A stretch of 64,000 bases of DNA from Marinobacter azerbaijanicus (GCF_030250645.1 NZ_JASSVS010000002.1:62001-126000); one strand, 5' to 3'. Positions 25,240 through 34,595 are shown, counted from the first letter of the stretch. The notes: a model not told the origin generated them from the sequence alone. A program made the numbers and translations.

Positions 25240-25545
25240 GGTTATCGGGCCATGCCAGGTTTCCTGAATTCTTCTTCCATGATCAAGATAGCAGAAGACG
25301 CCTCACTCTACCCACGCCCGGTTGACGAAGTGCGGCACAGGCCGGGCCTGGGGTTGCACGCCATGGGAATTTTCTGCGTCCCCAAACGCAAAAAAGGCAG
25401 ACCAGTATGTGACTGATCTGCCTTTCTCTTAATATGGCAGCGGGGGTGGAACTCGAGATCTGTCCCGTTTTATTGCTCACGCCAGGTCGACTCCGGTGTT
25501 TCCGAAGTCGCCCATAAGATCATCTTCCGAGCAATAATTCTTGCC
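25240..25545. other. Intergenic region holding the left island boundary
   Basis: A 306-base region between the COG2187-type gene and the dddD stop. It contains a degenerate copy of the tRNA-fMet 3' end with its terminator (25390-25456). The remaining sequence shows no supported gene. Confidence 0.7.
25390..25456. repeat. Direct repeat, left copy: tRNA-fMet 3' end plus terminator (att-like)
   Basis: By eye, 60 of 67 bases match 34596-34662. The copy includes the terminator stem (25393-25405 with 25413-25425) and about 20 bases corresponding to the acceptor and T arm of tRNA-fMet; the similarity stops inside the tRNA T-arm. It lies 9.2 kb from the intact tRNA, in direct orientation, on the 3' side of that gene. 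This is the geometry of an integration at a tRNA 3' end. The copy lacks the rest of the tRNA and is not a functional gene. Confidence 0.8.
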
Positions 25546-28059
25546 TCAGCTTGGAAGGTACTCCTTACCCCAGCCAGTGCCAGCGATCTGTCGCTCAACC
25601 ATACCGTCTATTTCATTGTCATTGTAGCCGACCGTCGCTAATACCTCCCGCGTTGAATGGCCAAACCGCTCGGCAGGCCGGAAGGCCCGGATCATTGCTT
25701 CGGAGGGTCGGATCGAATAATGATCTACTTGTGTAATGCAGTGACCACTCGGATGATCCCGAAATATCGAGAATGCATAGCTGCCGAGAGTTGTGCCCGG
25801 CGTACCATCCGCCTCGCGGCTGTATTGTGCTCGCAGGCTCTCGATTGACATGGGAACCGCAGCCGCAATATCGGCAGCCTGAAGCTGATCTGCCCAGTAG
25901 CTGGCCGGTGCCTTGCCAAACGCAGTCGTCAGAAATGCTGGAATGTCCACTGCCTTTGAAATTCCACAGAGCCCTTCAACCTGCTCCAGTTTCAACAACT
26001 CGTCCCGGCTCGAATCCAGGAAGATCCAGCCCTCACGAGTAGGGTAGAAGTGCGACAGCTCATGGTTGCCCAACACCTCGCGTCCGGAGGGTTCATTAAA
26101 CGGTGCCCGCCCCTCGTAGTCGAACGCAAAGGGGGCTTGTGCGAAGTTGGTAACAGCGGACAGGGAAGTCCGTGCCCGGGATACCGCTCCGGTTTTGTGC
26201 TTGCGATACAGCGCCACCGACATGGCCAGGCCGGCTGCAAATCCGCAGTTCACGTCGAGCGTGCCAAGGTGTGCATGCTCCTCCGGCGTTGCTGGTCCGC
26301 CAAACCGGCTCATGATGCCACTGTTGGCCTGGACGATGTCATCGTATCCTATGTAATCGGTTTTGGGACCACTAAGCGGTCCTCCCAGGCAGTCCAGGCG
26401 GCAGAACAGAACGCCGGGATTGACGCCTTGAAGGGTCTCGTGATCCAGGCCCAGTGTTTTGATCTGACGTTCTGGAGCATTGATCACAACGATATCCACG
26501 GTTCGGACCAAACGATTGAAAGCCTCCCGGCCTTCTTCGCTCATGATGTCAATCAACGCACTTTGTTTGTTGACACCGGTCTGGAAAGTGAAAAGGGTTC
26601 CGATAAGCGGATCATAAAGCGGCGTAATGGGATCGACCTTGATCACTTCGGCACCGAAGCGGCTGAGGAATGCCGTTGAATGAGGGCCGGCAATGACGTT
26701 CGTCAGGTCCAGAATTCGTACCCCTTCCAGCCAACCTTTGTTGCTGACCGGCCCAATGTTTGTGCCTGTGGGACGGGTAACATTTTCTGCCGCCGCTACA
26801 GCTTTCAGCTCAGCAAGGGCCTCATCGTGGCTAACGTACCTTCGCGGACGCGGAGTCAGCATACTGGCGCCGATATCCTCCAGCCAGGCAATCGGCCCGG
26901 GCTGCTTCATTCGACCGAATTCCGGATCCTCCACCTCCACAATCAGGCCGGCGGTATTTGTGTGTTCACTGTTCACCCATTCCTGAGTGGTGCGATGGGG
27001 TGCACCGGGGATTTGTCCTTCACCGAACAGTCGGCCCCACTCCTCGGAGGTGCGGGTCAGGAAGGCTTTCTTCATCTTGGCGGAAATGATGTCGGCCCAC
27101 TTCTTGGGCAGAGGATAGACTCCGATGGAGGTCTCACCATCCCATTCAGAGATGGGCATGTGGAGATCTTTGACATCAGGCAGGCCCTCGGCCACCAGCT
27201 CGTCGTATATCCCGAGCAGTTTCAGACAGCGCATGGCATGATTCCGGTGGGACGGACACACGCAGTAAAACATGCGGCCATCAGCGCATTCGTAGGTACG
27301 AAAGAACGGATCGAGATAATCCTGAAGGTCGTCGTAGCTCAGGTCCATCGGAATGTTATTGGCCTTGCGGTGCTCGATTTCATGCTCCCGCATCGTCTTA
27401 TAACGCTCGGGAAGCCCCTCAACAACGTAGGAATTGTAAGACAGTCCCTCCATAAGTGCGGCTGCCACAGGAACCTCAATGCTGTCTCCGCGACCAGTCT
27501 TTTCACGCTCGAACAAAGCGAGTGCTATGGAACTTGCTGCCAGGGAAATGGCATAGGATGATCCCAAAGGTAGGGGCGAAAAGCTGGGGTTGATACCCAT
27601 CAGAACCCGGTTGAACCCCATGTCGGTAAAGGCACCGCAGGAAGCTGCGACAATCGCCTCGGTGGCTTTCCATTCCCGGCGCAGTGAATCGTTGCTGGCA
27701 AAGCCCGGCACAGACAGCGTGATCAGATCAGGACGTTCCTCCCGTAGCTGCTGGAAATCGACGCCAAGCTTTTTCATGACACCCGGCCGGAAACTCTCAA
27801 TAACGATGTCAGCCTCGGCAATCAGTGCCAGCGCCTTTGACAGGTCGTCCTGCTGTTTCAGGTCAATCCGGATACAGCTTTTGTTGCGGTTAAGAATGGC
27901 ATTTGCGGGACTATCCCACTGCGGGCCTTCCGGGGGATCTATGTGAACGACGGTGGCGCCAAAATCGGCCAACACCATAGCGACGGCCGGACCTGCGATC
28001 TGCTGGCCAAAATCGACGACGCGAACACCTTCAAGGGGTAATTGGGTTTTGTTGTTCAT
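25546..28059 (-). CDS. dddD: DMSP CoA-transferase/lyase DddD (DMS-releasing)
   Basis: An 837-residue protein made of two class III (CaiB/BaiF) CoA-transferase modules, the hallmark of DddD. It transfers CoA to DMSP and releases dimethyl sulfide with a 3-hydroxypropionyl(-CoA) product. The second module has an Asp in HLGTLDVNCG, residue 602 from the chosen start, which agrees with the catalytic Asp602 I recall for DddD. The equivalent place in the first module reads LGSSYAIS, without Asp. ATG 28059 (MNNKTQLPLEG) has an AGAGGG ribosome site and gives the expected length. It is divergent from usp-dddT-dddB-dddC, which supply transport and downstream metabolism. Confidence 0.93.
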   Translation of the reverse strand: MNNKTQLPLEGVRVVDFGQQIAGPAVAMVLADFGATVVHIDPPEGPQWDSPANAILNRNKSCIRIDLKQQDDLSKALALIAEADIVIESFRPGVMKKLGVDFQQLREERPDLITLSVPGFASNDSLRREWKATEAIVAASCGAFTDMGFNRVLMGINPSFSPLPLGSSYAISLAASSIALALFEREKTGRGDSIEVPVAAALMEGLSYNSYVVEGLPERYKTMREHEIEHRKANNIPMDLSYDDLQDYLDPFFRTYECADGRMFYCVCPSHRNHAMRCLKLLGIYDELVAEGLPDVKDLHMPISEWDGETSIGVYPLPKKWADIISAKMKKAFLTRTSEEWGRLFGEGQIPGAPHRTTQEWVNSEHTNTAGLIVEVEDPEFGRMKQPGPIAWLEDIGASMLTPRPRRYVSHDEALAELKAVAAAENVTRPTGTNIGPVSNKGWLEGVRILDLTNVIAGPHSTAFLSRFGAEVIKVDPITPLYDPLIGTLFTFQTGVNKQSALIDIMSEEGREAFNRLVRTVDIVVINAPERQIKTLGLDHETLQGVNPGVLFCRLDCLGGPLSGPKTDYIGYDDIVQANSGIMSRFGGPATPEEHAHLGTLDVNCGFAAGLAMSVALYRKHKTGAVSRARTSLSAVTNFAQAPFAFDYEGRAPFNEPSGREVLGNHELSHFYPTREGWIFLDSSRDELLKLEQVEGLCGISKAVDIPAFLTTAFGKAPASYWADQLQAADIAAAVPMSIESLRAQYSREADGTPGTTLGSYAFSIFRDHPSGHCITQVDHYSIRPSEAMIRAFRPAERFGHSTREVLATVGYNDNEIDGMVERQIAGTGWGKEYLPS

Positions 28060-28435
28060 TGCAGTCTTTCCCTCTGATTCTCGTTCCAACGTTTTGCTAT
28101 CGAAGGCACCGCGTTGGGCTTGATCTTGTTGGTTTGGGTAAACGTCATCGAAACCACTGACCAGCCAGCGTTGCGACCGGTTGTTTCGATTGCCGAGATC
28201 ATAGAGACAAAGACTGACTGCGAACCAGCAATAAAAAATGGGCCTCAGACCCCATTTTTTTTATGGCTGTTCACTCCCCGCCCACCCATAAAAAAACTGA
28301 GGTCTCAGGGGCGATTTTTATTGATTCAAAACCTCAGGTATTTCGGCTAACAATAGCGCCACTTCGAGTTGACGCCGCTCGCTGGCGCGACTTCCTGTTG
28401 CCTTACAGATAACAACAAAACATCGAGGACGAAGC
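28060..28435. promoter_or_regulatory. dddD/usp divergent control region
   Basis: A 376-base region without a supported gene. It holds a terminator-like hairpin (28233-28260) and four CCTCAG/CTGAGG-type hexamers at 28243, 28297, 28304 and 28332, two of them arranged as CTGAGG-T-CTCAGG. These could be regulator sites for DddR or another factor, but no clear -35/-10 pair was identified in either direction. Confidence 0.45.
28233..28262. terminator. Terminator-like hairpin upstream of dddD and usp
   Basis: AAAAAATGGG (28233-28242) pairs with CCCATTTTTT (28251-28260) around an 8-base loop and is followed by more T. It could act in both directions. As no gene ends here, it would be a leader attenuator for dddD or an insulator between the divergent promoters. 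Confidence 0.5.
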
Positions 28436-28888
28436 ATGACAAACATATACAAAACGATTCTCGTGCCACTGGACCCGGCACTTGAGAGTACCTGGCGCTC
28501 GGCTCTGCCGGCGGCGATAGACCTGGCCAGCCACCATCAGGCGACCCTTTGCCTGATGACCGTGGTGCCTGAGGCTGAGATCCCCGCAATTGCGGTGCAT
28601 CTGCCCGATGGCCTTGACGAGAAGCTGCGGGATAAAGGTTTGGACGCTCTGGAGACGTTGCGGGCAAAGGAAGTGCCGGAGTCGATCCACTCCCGCTCGC
28701 TTGTCGGTCAGGGGCGAATAGACAAGCAGATCCTGCGCATGGCGGTGAAGATCAACGCTGATCTTATTGTCATGGCATCACACCGCCCGAAAGCAAGCGA
28801 TTACCTCATCAGTGCAATCGCTGCCTACGTCACACGACATGCCCAAAGTTCCGTCATGGTCGTGCGTGAAGGAAACGAGGATCGTTAA
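28436..28888 (+). CDS. Universal stress protein (UspA family) in the DMSP cluster
   Basis: A 150-residue single-domain Usp protein: TILVPLDPA at the N terminus and the INADLIVMASHRPKASDYLISAIAAYVTRHAQSSVMVVR C-terminal region (described in pieces: DLIVMASHRP, then YLISAIAAYVTRHA). The usual ATP-binding G-x2-G-x9-G-S/T pattern is not intact, as the glycine/serine block reads LISAI. It is the first gene of the usp-dddT-dddB-dddC unit, one base before the dddT ATG. UspA-like TeaD modulates an ectoine transporter in Halomonas, so a regulatory role on DddT is a reasonable inference. Confidence 0.88.
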   Translation: MTNIYKTILVPLDPALESTWRSALPAAIDLASHHQATLCLMTVVPEAEIPAIAVHLPDGLDEKLRDKGLDALETLRAKEVPESIHSRSLVGQGRIDKQILRMAVKINADLIVMASHRPKASDYLISAIAAYVTRHAQSSVMVVREGNEDR

Positions 28889-28889
28889 G

Positions 28890-30539
28890 ATGAACAATAA
28901 CAAATTAATGCTGCGTGATTCCGGATTGCTGGTCCGGACCAACCCTGTAATGGCGCTCGGCTCCGGGCTGCTGATATTAGCTTTTGTACTGTTCACTGTC
29001 GTTGTTCCGGAATATGCGAACTCGGTGTACGGTAATATCAAGGCGTTCATAGCGACCGACCTGGCCTGGTATTACGTCGGGTTCATGAGCCTGGCCCTAC
29101 TGCTCTCGGTCTGGTTAATTTTCAGCCGGTACGGCGATATCCGTCTGGGCGAGGATGATGACAGGCCTGAGTTCAGTAACTTCTCCTGGTTCTCGATGCT
29201 GTTCGGAGCCGGTATTGGCATTGGCATCCTATTCTGGAGCATTGCAGAACCGATTTACCATTTCCAAGGCACGCCGTTGATTGCGGCCGGCCAGGAACAA
29301 ACCGCAGCAGCGGCACAAGTGGCCATGCGTGTTGCCATCTTCCATTGGGGGCTGCACGGTTGGGCACTGTTCTCTCTGGCGGGCCTGACATTAGCGTATT
29401 TTGCCTACCGTAAAGGGTTGCCCCTGTCGATTCGTTCGAGCCTGTATCCGATCTTTGGTGATCGGATTTATGGTCCGATTGGCCACGTCGCCGACCTGCT
29501 GGCCGTATTCGGTACCGTGTTCGGCATTGCGACCTCGCTTGGCCTGGGGGCTCAGCAGATCAATGCCGGGCTCAACTACTTGATTGGCATCGAGGTATCG
29601 GTTACTACCCAAATCCTTTTGATCGCGGTTATTTCAGTGATTTCAACCATTTCCGTTATGTCTGGCCTGCACAAAGGCATCCGATTGCTGAGCGAGATCA
29701 ACATGAAGCTCACCATGGTAGTTCTCGGTCTGTTTGTAGTGGTTGGGCCAACCGCCTATATTCTTGGTGCCCTGGTTACCAACCTTGGCGATTACTTGGT
29801 GCACGCAGTTGAACTCGGCTTCTGGGTCAACCCGGATCCGAAGAGCGAGTGGCAGGGCTGGTGGACCATCTTCTATTGGGGCTGGTGGATTGCCTGGGCT
29901 CCCTTCTGCGGCATCTTCATTGCTCGCATCTCCAAAGGCCGTACCATCCGTGAGTTTGTCCTGGGCGTACTGGTCGCGCCGACTCTGCTAGCGGCCGTCT
30001 GGATCACCATCTTCGGCAATGCTGCTATGTATCTGGAACTGTTCGGCAGCGGCGGTGTGGTGGAAGCCGTCAACAAGGACACTACGATGGCACTGTTCGC
30101 CACCATTGAACTGATGACAGAGAGCCAGGCAATGGTGATCCTGATGTCGTGCATCTGCACTGTACTGTTGGTGACCTACTTCGTGACCTCATCAGATTCT
30201 GCAACGCTGGTGATCTGCACCCTGATCTCCATGGGAGAGACCAACCCACTGCCCCGCTACCGGGTGTTCTGGGGAGCGGCAATCGGTGCAGTAGCAGCTG
30301 TACTGCTTCTCGCCGGAGGCCTCAAGGCGCTTCAAACTGCCTCAGTTGTTGCGGCGCTGCCCTTCTCGTTCATCCTGATCATGGCAATCTATGGTCTGCT
30401 AACCTCCCTGAGGGCGGAGGTTCTGCCGCTGCAGTCCGCTTCTCCCCTCGCGCGACTCACTGGCAGGAGCCGCGATCCCGAGCCGGAACTTGAGCCTGAA
30501 GTGGTGCCGGCTGTGACACCCGCGCCCGGAAACATTTGA
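28890..30539 (+). CDS. dddT: BCCT-family transporter DddT (DMSP/betaine uptake)
   Basis: A 549-residue, 12-helix betaine/choline/carnitine transporter. The conserved BCCT segment around WGWWIAWAPFCGIFIARIS, followed by KGRTIREF, and the early glycine-rich FGAGIGIGILFW are present. BCCT carriers import quaternary amine or sulfonium osmolytes with Na+ or H+. In ddd clusters this gene is the proposed DMSP importer. The start is ATG 28890 (MNNNKLMLRDSG), directly after the usp stop. The acidic/proline-rich cytoplasmic tail ends in TPAPGNI. A stable hairpin follows the gene. Confidence 0.92.
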   Translation: MNNNKLMLRDSGLLVRTNPVMALGSGLLILAFVLFTVVVPEYANSVYGNIKAFIATDLAWYYVGFMSLALLLSVWLIFSRYGDIRLGEDDDRPEFSNFSWFSMLFGAGIGIGILFWSIAEPIYHFQGTPLIAAGQEQTAAAAQVAMRVAIFHWGLHGWALFSLAGLTLAYFAYRKGLPLSIRSSLYPIFGDRIYGPIGHVADLLAVFGTVFGIATSLGLGAQQINAGLNYLIGIEVSVTTQILLIAVISVISTISVMSGLHKGIRLLSEINMKLTMVVLGLFVVVGPTAYILGALVTNLGDYLVHAVELGFWVNPDPKSEWQGWWTIFYWGWWIAWAPFCGIFIARISKGRTIREFVLGVLVAPTLLAAVWITIFGNAAMYLELFGSGGVVEAVNKDTTMALFATIELMTESQAMVILMSCICTVLLVTYFVTSSDSATLVICTLISMGETNPLPRYRVFWGAAIGAVAAVLLLAGGLKALQTASVVAALPFSFILIMAIYGLLTSLRAEVLPLQSASPLARLTGRSRDPEPELEPEVVPAVTPAPGNI

Positions 30540-30545
30540 TAAAAG

Positions 30546-30575
30546 AAGGCTCTGCTTTTCCCAAAGCAGAGCCTT
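30546..30575 (+). other. Stable hairpin between dddT and dddB
   Basis: AAGGCTCTGCTTT (30546-30558) pairs perfectly with AAAGCAGAGCCTT (30563-30575) around a four-base loop. No T-run follows, so it is not a canonical terminator. It lies seven bases after the dddT stop and about 110 bases before dddB. It may set mRNA stability or reduce read-through within the operon. Confidence 0.6.
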
Positions 30576-30685
30576 CCCGAACCCTTGATTTTGAACCCGT
30601 GCAGCAGGGCCTGACGGTTCTTTGCGCCAAAAAATTAACCACCCGAATGTCTGCCCGAACAGAATTGGTGGCAAGAGGAAAAAGT

Positions 30686-31843
30686 ATGTCAACACAAGTG
30701 ATCCTTCCGCGTGTCATGCAGATCGGTGCCGGCGCCTCCGAACAGGTTCCGGCTGTGCTTGAAAGCCTGGGTTGCAGCCGCCCGCTGATCATCACGGACA
30801 AAATGATGGTGGAGTTGGGATATGCCGGCATCATCCAGTCCCGACTGGCGGAGCATAACCTGAGCGCTGAGGTCTTTGACGATACCGTGCCGGAGCCCAC
30901 AGTCGCTTCTATACGAGCAGGTGTTGAGCGTGTCCGTAGCGGCAGTTACGACTGCATTATTGCATTGGGTGGCGGTAGCCCTATCGACAGCGCCAAGGCT
31001 ATTGGCATTCTGGGCAAGTTCGGTGGCGAAATGCGAGATTACAAGTTCCCCAGGATCGTAAATCAGGCCGGATTGCCTATCATAGCGATTCCGACCACTG
31101 CAGGCACCGGATCGGAAGTTACTCGATTCACCATCATCACAGATGAGACCAACGACGAGAAGATGCTCTGTGTCGGCATCGGCTTTATGCCGATCGCAGC
31201 CCTGGTGGACTTCACTCTGACACTGTCGCTGCCATCGCGAATCACTGCTGATACCGGTATCGATGCGCTGACTCATGCCATAGAGGCCTATGTAAGCCGC
31301 AAGGCAAGCCCCTACAGCGACAGCCAGGCGCTGTCCGCCATGCGGCTGATCAGTCCGAATCTGCGCCGGGCCTATAAGAACGGCGCAGATCAGGAGGCCC
31401 GCGAAGCCATGATGCTGGGATCCACTTTGGCTGGTGTAGCGTTCTCGAACGCTTCCGTTGCCCTGGTTCATGGTATGAGCCGGCCCATCGGTGCCGCTTT
31501 TCACGTTCCCCACGGTCTTTCAAATGCCATGCTGCTTCCGGCCGTGACAGAGTTTTCGATTCCGGCAGCGGAAGAGCGTTACGCCGATTGTGCTCGTGCA
31601 ATGGGTGTCGCTCAACAATCCGATAGTACAGAGCTTGCGAACCAAAAGTTGCTGGATGAACTGCATGCACTCAACGACGAACTGCAGGTACCCACCCCGG
31701 AGACGTTTGGTATTGACCGAAGCGAATTCTTTGACCTGATGCCAACAATGGCAGAGCAGGCGCTGCAATCTGGCTCACCGGGAAATAATCCAAAGGTGCC
31801 TACGGCTGAAGAGATCGTCCAGCTTTACGAGAGACTCTGGTAA
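30686..31843 (+). CDS. dddB: Iron-containing alcohol dehydrogenase DddB
   Basis: A 385-residue group III alcohol dehydrogenase. The NAD-binding loop GGGSPIDSAKAIG, the metal ligands in DTGIDALTHAIEAYVS and in ALVHGMSRPIGAAFHVPHG (Asp and three His) and the C-terminal helical domain are complete. In ddd clusters DddB is proposed to oxidise 3-hydroxypropionate from DMSP to malonate semialdehyde. ATG 30686 is chosen (MSTQVILPRV), with a GAGGAAAAAG ribosome region. The gene lies between dddT and dddC on the same strand. Confidence 0.9.
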   Translation: MSTQVILPRVMQIGAGASEQVPAVLESLGCSRPLIITDKMMVELGYAGIIQSRLAEHNLSAEVFDDTVPEPTVASIRAGVERVRSGSYDCIIALGGGSPIDSAKAIGILGKFGGEMRDYKFPRIVNQAGLPIIAIPTTAGTGSEVTRFTIITDETNDEKMLCVGIGFMPIAALVDFTLTLSLPSRITADTGIDALTHAIEAYVSRKASPYSDSQALSAMRLISPNLRRAYKNGADQEAREAMMLGSTLAGVAFSNASVALVHGMSRPIGAAFHVPHGLSNAMLLPAVTEFSIPAAEERYADCARAMGVAQQSDSTELANQKLLDELHALNDELQVPTPETFGIDRSEFFDLMPTMAEQALQSGSPGNNPKVPTAEEIVQLYERLW

Positions 31844-31903
31844 CCACCCCAACCTTTACGACCATAGCGCGCTCAAGGGCGCGAACGAACAGAGGACATT
31901 GCA

Positions 31904-33400
31904 ATGAACACAGTCGGACACCTGATCAACGGTGAAATCAATAACGAGGGCGAGCGTCGCCAGCCCGTCTTCAACCCCTCCACTGGTGAGGTATCCCGCG
32001 AGGTGCTGCTGGCATCGCGCAACACCGTTGAACAAGCCATCACTGCCGCTCAGGCAGCATTCCCAGAGTGGCGCGCGACTCCGCCGATCAAGCGTGCTCG
32101 TATTATGTTCCGGTTCAAGGAACTTCTTGAGCGCAATGCTGACCGTATCTGCAAAATGATCGGCGAAGAGCACGGCAAGATCAGTCACGATGCCATGGGG
32201 GAGTTGCAGCGTGGCATCGAGAACGTCGAGTACGCCTGTGGCGCGCCTGAACTTCTGAAAGGCGAGCATAGCCGTAACGTTGGCCCGAATATCGACGCCT
32301 GGAGCGAATTCCAGCCCCTCGGCGTGGTGGCGGGCATTACACCGTTCAACTTCCCCGCCATGGTTCCGCTGTGGATGTATCCGATGGCATTGGTATGTGG
32401 TAACTGCTTTATTCTCAAGCCATCCGAGCGCGACCCCAGCTCCACGCTGTTTATTGCACAGCTGTTGCAGGAAGCGGGGCTTCCGAACGGCGTCATGAAC
32501 GTGGTTAACGGTGACAAAGAAGCGGTCGACACGCTTCTGGAGGACAAACGCGTTCAGGCCGTCAGTTTTGTCGGCTCCACGCCGATTGCTGAGTACATCT
32601 ACAGTAAAGCAAGTGCCCACGGTAAGCGTTGCCAGGCCCTCGGTGGCGCCAAGAACCATGCCATCGTGATGCCCGATGCCGATATGGACAATGCTGTGAA
32701 TCAGTTGGTTGGTGCGGCCTATGGCTCATCCGGCGAACGCTGTATGGCGTTGTCGGTGGCGGTGGCCGTGGGTGATGATGCTGCCGATGCACTTGTGGCC
32801 AAAATGACAGAAGCCATGAAGTCGCTGAAGGTAGGCGCCTACTCAGAAGCCAGTAACGATTTCGGTCCGTTGATTACCCGCGAGCACCAGCAGAAGGTGG
32901 TCGGCTATATCAACAGTGCTGAAGAGCAGGGTGCCACCATTGTCGTTGATGGTCGTAACCCAAAAGTCGTTGGTTATGAAGAGGGGTTCTTCGTTGACGG
33001 CACTCTGATCGATAATGTGACGCCAGAGATGACCAGTTACCGCGAGGAGATTTTCGGGCCGGTCCTGCAAGTAATGCGGGTGCCGAGCATGGAAGCGGCC
33101 ATGCAGTTGATCAACGACCATGAGTATGGCAATGGAACCTGCATCTTCACCCGCGATGGTGAAGCCGCCCGCTATTTCACAGATCACATCCAGGTCGGCA
33201 TGGTGGGCATCAACGTACCGCTGCCGGTGCCTGTGGCCTATCATAGTTTTGGTGGCTGGAAACGGTCCCTGTTTGGTGATCTCAACGCCTATGGTCCCGA
33301 TGGTGTGCGCTTCTACACCCGGCGGAAATCGGTCACCCAGCGCTGGCCGTCTGCAGGTGTACGCGAGGGTGTAGAATTCTCTATGCCAACCATGAAGTAA
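31904..33400 (+). CDS. dddC: CoA-acylating malonate/methylmalonate-semialdehyde dehydrogenase DddC
   Basis: A 498-residue aldehyde dehydrogenase of the MmsA type, which needs CoA rather than water. The catalytic Cys is in GSSGERCMALSVAV; the NAD-binding GSTPIAEYIYSKA and PFNFPAMVPLWM segments are also typical. In this cluster it would convert malonate semialdehyde to acetyl-CoA and CO2, the last step of DMSP carbon use. It could also serve valine and inositol pathways, but the position after dddB supports the ddd role. An intrinsic terminator follows. Confidence 0.92.
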   Translation: MNTVGHLINGEINNEGERRQPVFNPSTGEVSREVLLASRNTVEQAITAAQAAFPEWRATPPIKRARIMFRFKELLERNADRICKMIGEEHGKISHDAMGELQRGIENVEYACGAPELLKGEHSRNVGPNIDAWSEFQPLGVVAGITPFNFPAMVPLWMYPMALVCGNCFILKPSERDPSSTLFIAQLLQEAGLPNGVMNVVNGDKEAVDTLLEDKRVQAVSFVGSTPIAEYIYSKASAHGKRCQALGGAKNHAIVMPDADMDNAVNQLVGAAYGSSGERCMALSVAVAVGDDAADALVAKMTEAMKSLKVGAYSEASNDFGPLITREHQQKVVGYINSAEEQGATIVVDGRNPKVVGYEEGFFVDGTLIDNVTPEMTSYREEIFGPVLQVMRVPSMEAAMQLINDHEYGNGTCIFTRDGEAARYFTDHIQVGMVGINVPLPVPVAYHSFGGWKRSLFGDLNAYGPDGVRFYTRRKSVTQRWPSAGVREGVEFSMPTMK

Positions 33401-33434
33401 AATCCCTCTTTCCCTTCGTTACTGAGAGCGTTTG

Positions 33435-33467
33435 GCAGTGTCCTGACTTCCGGGACACTGCTTTTTT
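33435..33467 (+). terminator. Intrinsic terminator after dddC
   Basis: GCAGTGTCC (33435-33443) pairs with GGACACTGC (33453-33461) around a nine-base loop and is followed by six T. It ends the usp-dddT-dddB-dddC unit and separates it from dddR. Confidence 0.88.
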
Positions 33468-33541
33468 ATGCCTCAGATATTTAATTAATACCGAATCTCA
33501 TACACAATGGAAATACGCACGTTAAAAAGATCCAGCCTGCC

Positions 33542-34432
33542 ATGAAAAAGAAGCTCCCCCCGCTCAATTGGCTAAGATCATTCGAAGCGACAGCGCGCCA
33601 CTTGAATATTACTCAGGCTGCTACTGAATTGAATCAGACTCAGGCGGCCATCAGTCAGCAGATCAAGGGACTGGAGAGCCAGTTGGGTACGCCCTTGTTC
33701 AATCGGTTGCCCAGAGGGTTATCGATGACGGAAGCTGGAAAAGCATACCTCCCAGTCGTCCACGAGTGCATTCGTAGGCTCAGAACTGCCACGGATGAGA
33801 TCTTTGGCCAAGACAAGACCCGTTTGTTGACTATCCGCTCCAACCTCGTCTTCTTTACATTCTGGCTTGCCCCCCGCTTTGCCAGGTTCCGGGAACGTTA
33901 TCCGGAAGTCGGCCTCTGCTTCAGCAGCCATATCTGGGCCGACAATTTCAATCGCGAGTCAGATATGGAAATCTGCTACGGTCAGGGTGCATGGCCCGGG
34001 ATGGAGGCGGATCGTCTGACCTGGGACGAGTTGATTCCGGTATGCAGCCCCGCCATGTCGAACGGCCTCAAGGTGCCCCGGACTCCTCAGGATCTTGCCG
34101 AGCACACCGTTCTCCACGTGATCGGGTACGAAGACGGCTGGGGGCACTGGCTGGATCAAGCGGGATACCCCAACCTCCGATTCAAGAGCCAGCTTCAGTT
34201 CGATACGCTTATTACAGCACTCCAGGTGGCTCACTATGGGGACGGTATAGCGTTGGGCAGGAGCAGCCTCGTATCAGAAATGATTTCGAAAGGCGAACTC
34301 ATTGCGCCGTTTGACCTAGGGGTAAAAACGTCAGAGGCGTTTTATCTTGTGCGCCCTGCTAATCAATATATTCATCCATACGCTGAAATTTTCCGAGATT
34401 GGATAGTAGAGGAAGCGACTAAAGGGAATTAA
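33542..34432 (+). CDS. dddR: LysR-type regulator DddR
   Basis: A 296-residue LysR-type regulator of the GcvA-like subgroup. The N-terminal winged helix is LNWLRSFEATARHLNITQAATELNQTQAAISQQ (in pieces: LNITQAATELNQ, then TQAAISQQIKGLE), and the C-terminal co-inducer domain begins near residue 95. In known ddd clusters DddR activates dddD in response to DMSP or a product; here it follows dddC on the same strand behind a terminator. The upstream gap is A/T-rich, suggesting its own promoter. Confidence 0.9.
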   Translation: MKKKLPPLNWLRSFEATARHLNITQAATELNQTQAAISQQIKGLESQLGTPLFNRLPRGLSMTEAGKAYLPVVHECIRRLRTATDEIFGQDKTRLLTIRSNLVFFTFWLAPRFARFRERYPEVGLCFSSHIWADNFNRESDMEICYGQGAWPGMEADRLTWDELIPVCSPAMSNGLKVPRTPQDLAEHTVLHVIGYEDGWGHWLDQAGYPNLRFKSQLQFDTLITALQVAHYGDGIALGRSSLVSEMISKGELIAPFDLGVKTSEAFYLVRPANQYIHPYAEIFRDWIVEEATKGN

Positions 34433-34595
34433 TCGCAGAGTTGCAACAAATCTTCCTGAAATTATTTGAAATATTAATGCCGAATCAGACTTACGCTCAA
34501 ATTCGAAGCACGCCCGGATTTCTGATTTCACAAATTGGTAATTGTAGCGAACAGTGAGGACAAGGAGAAAACTTCAGGACGGAACACTGGAAATA

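Noticed and set aside
25390..25456. Second tRNA-Met gene
   Set aside because: Only about 20 bases of the 3' end remain, and with substitutions; no anticodon arm or 5' half is present.
28114..28350. Open frame of 78 codons between dddD and usp
   Set aside because: It has no conserved motif, no ribosome site, and runs through the terminator-like hairpin and the dddD control region.
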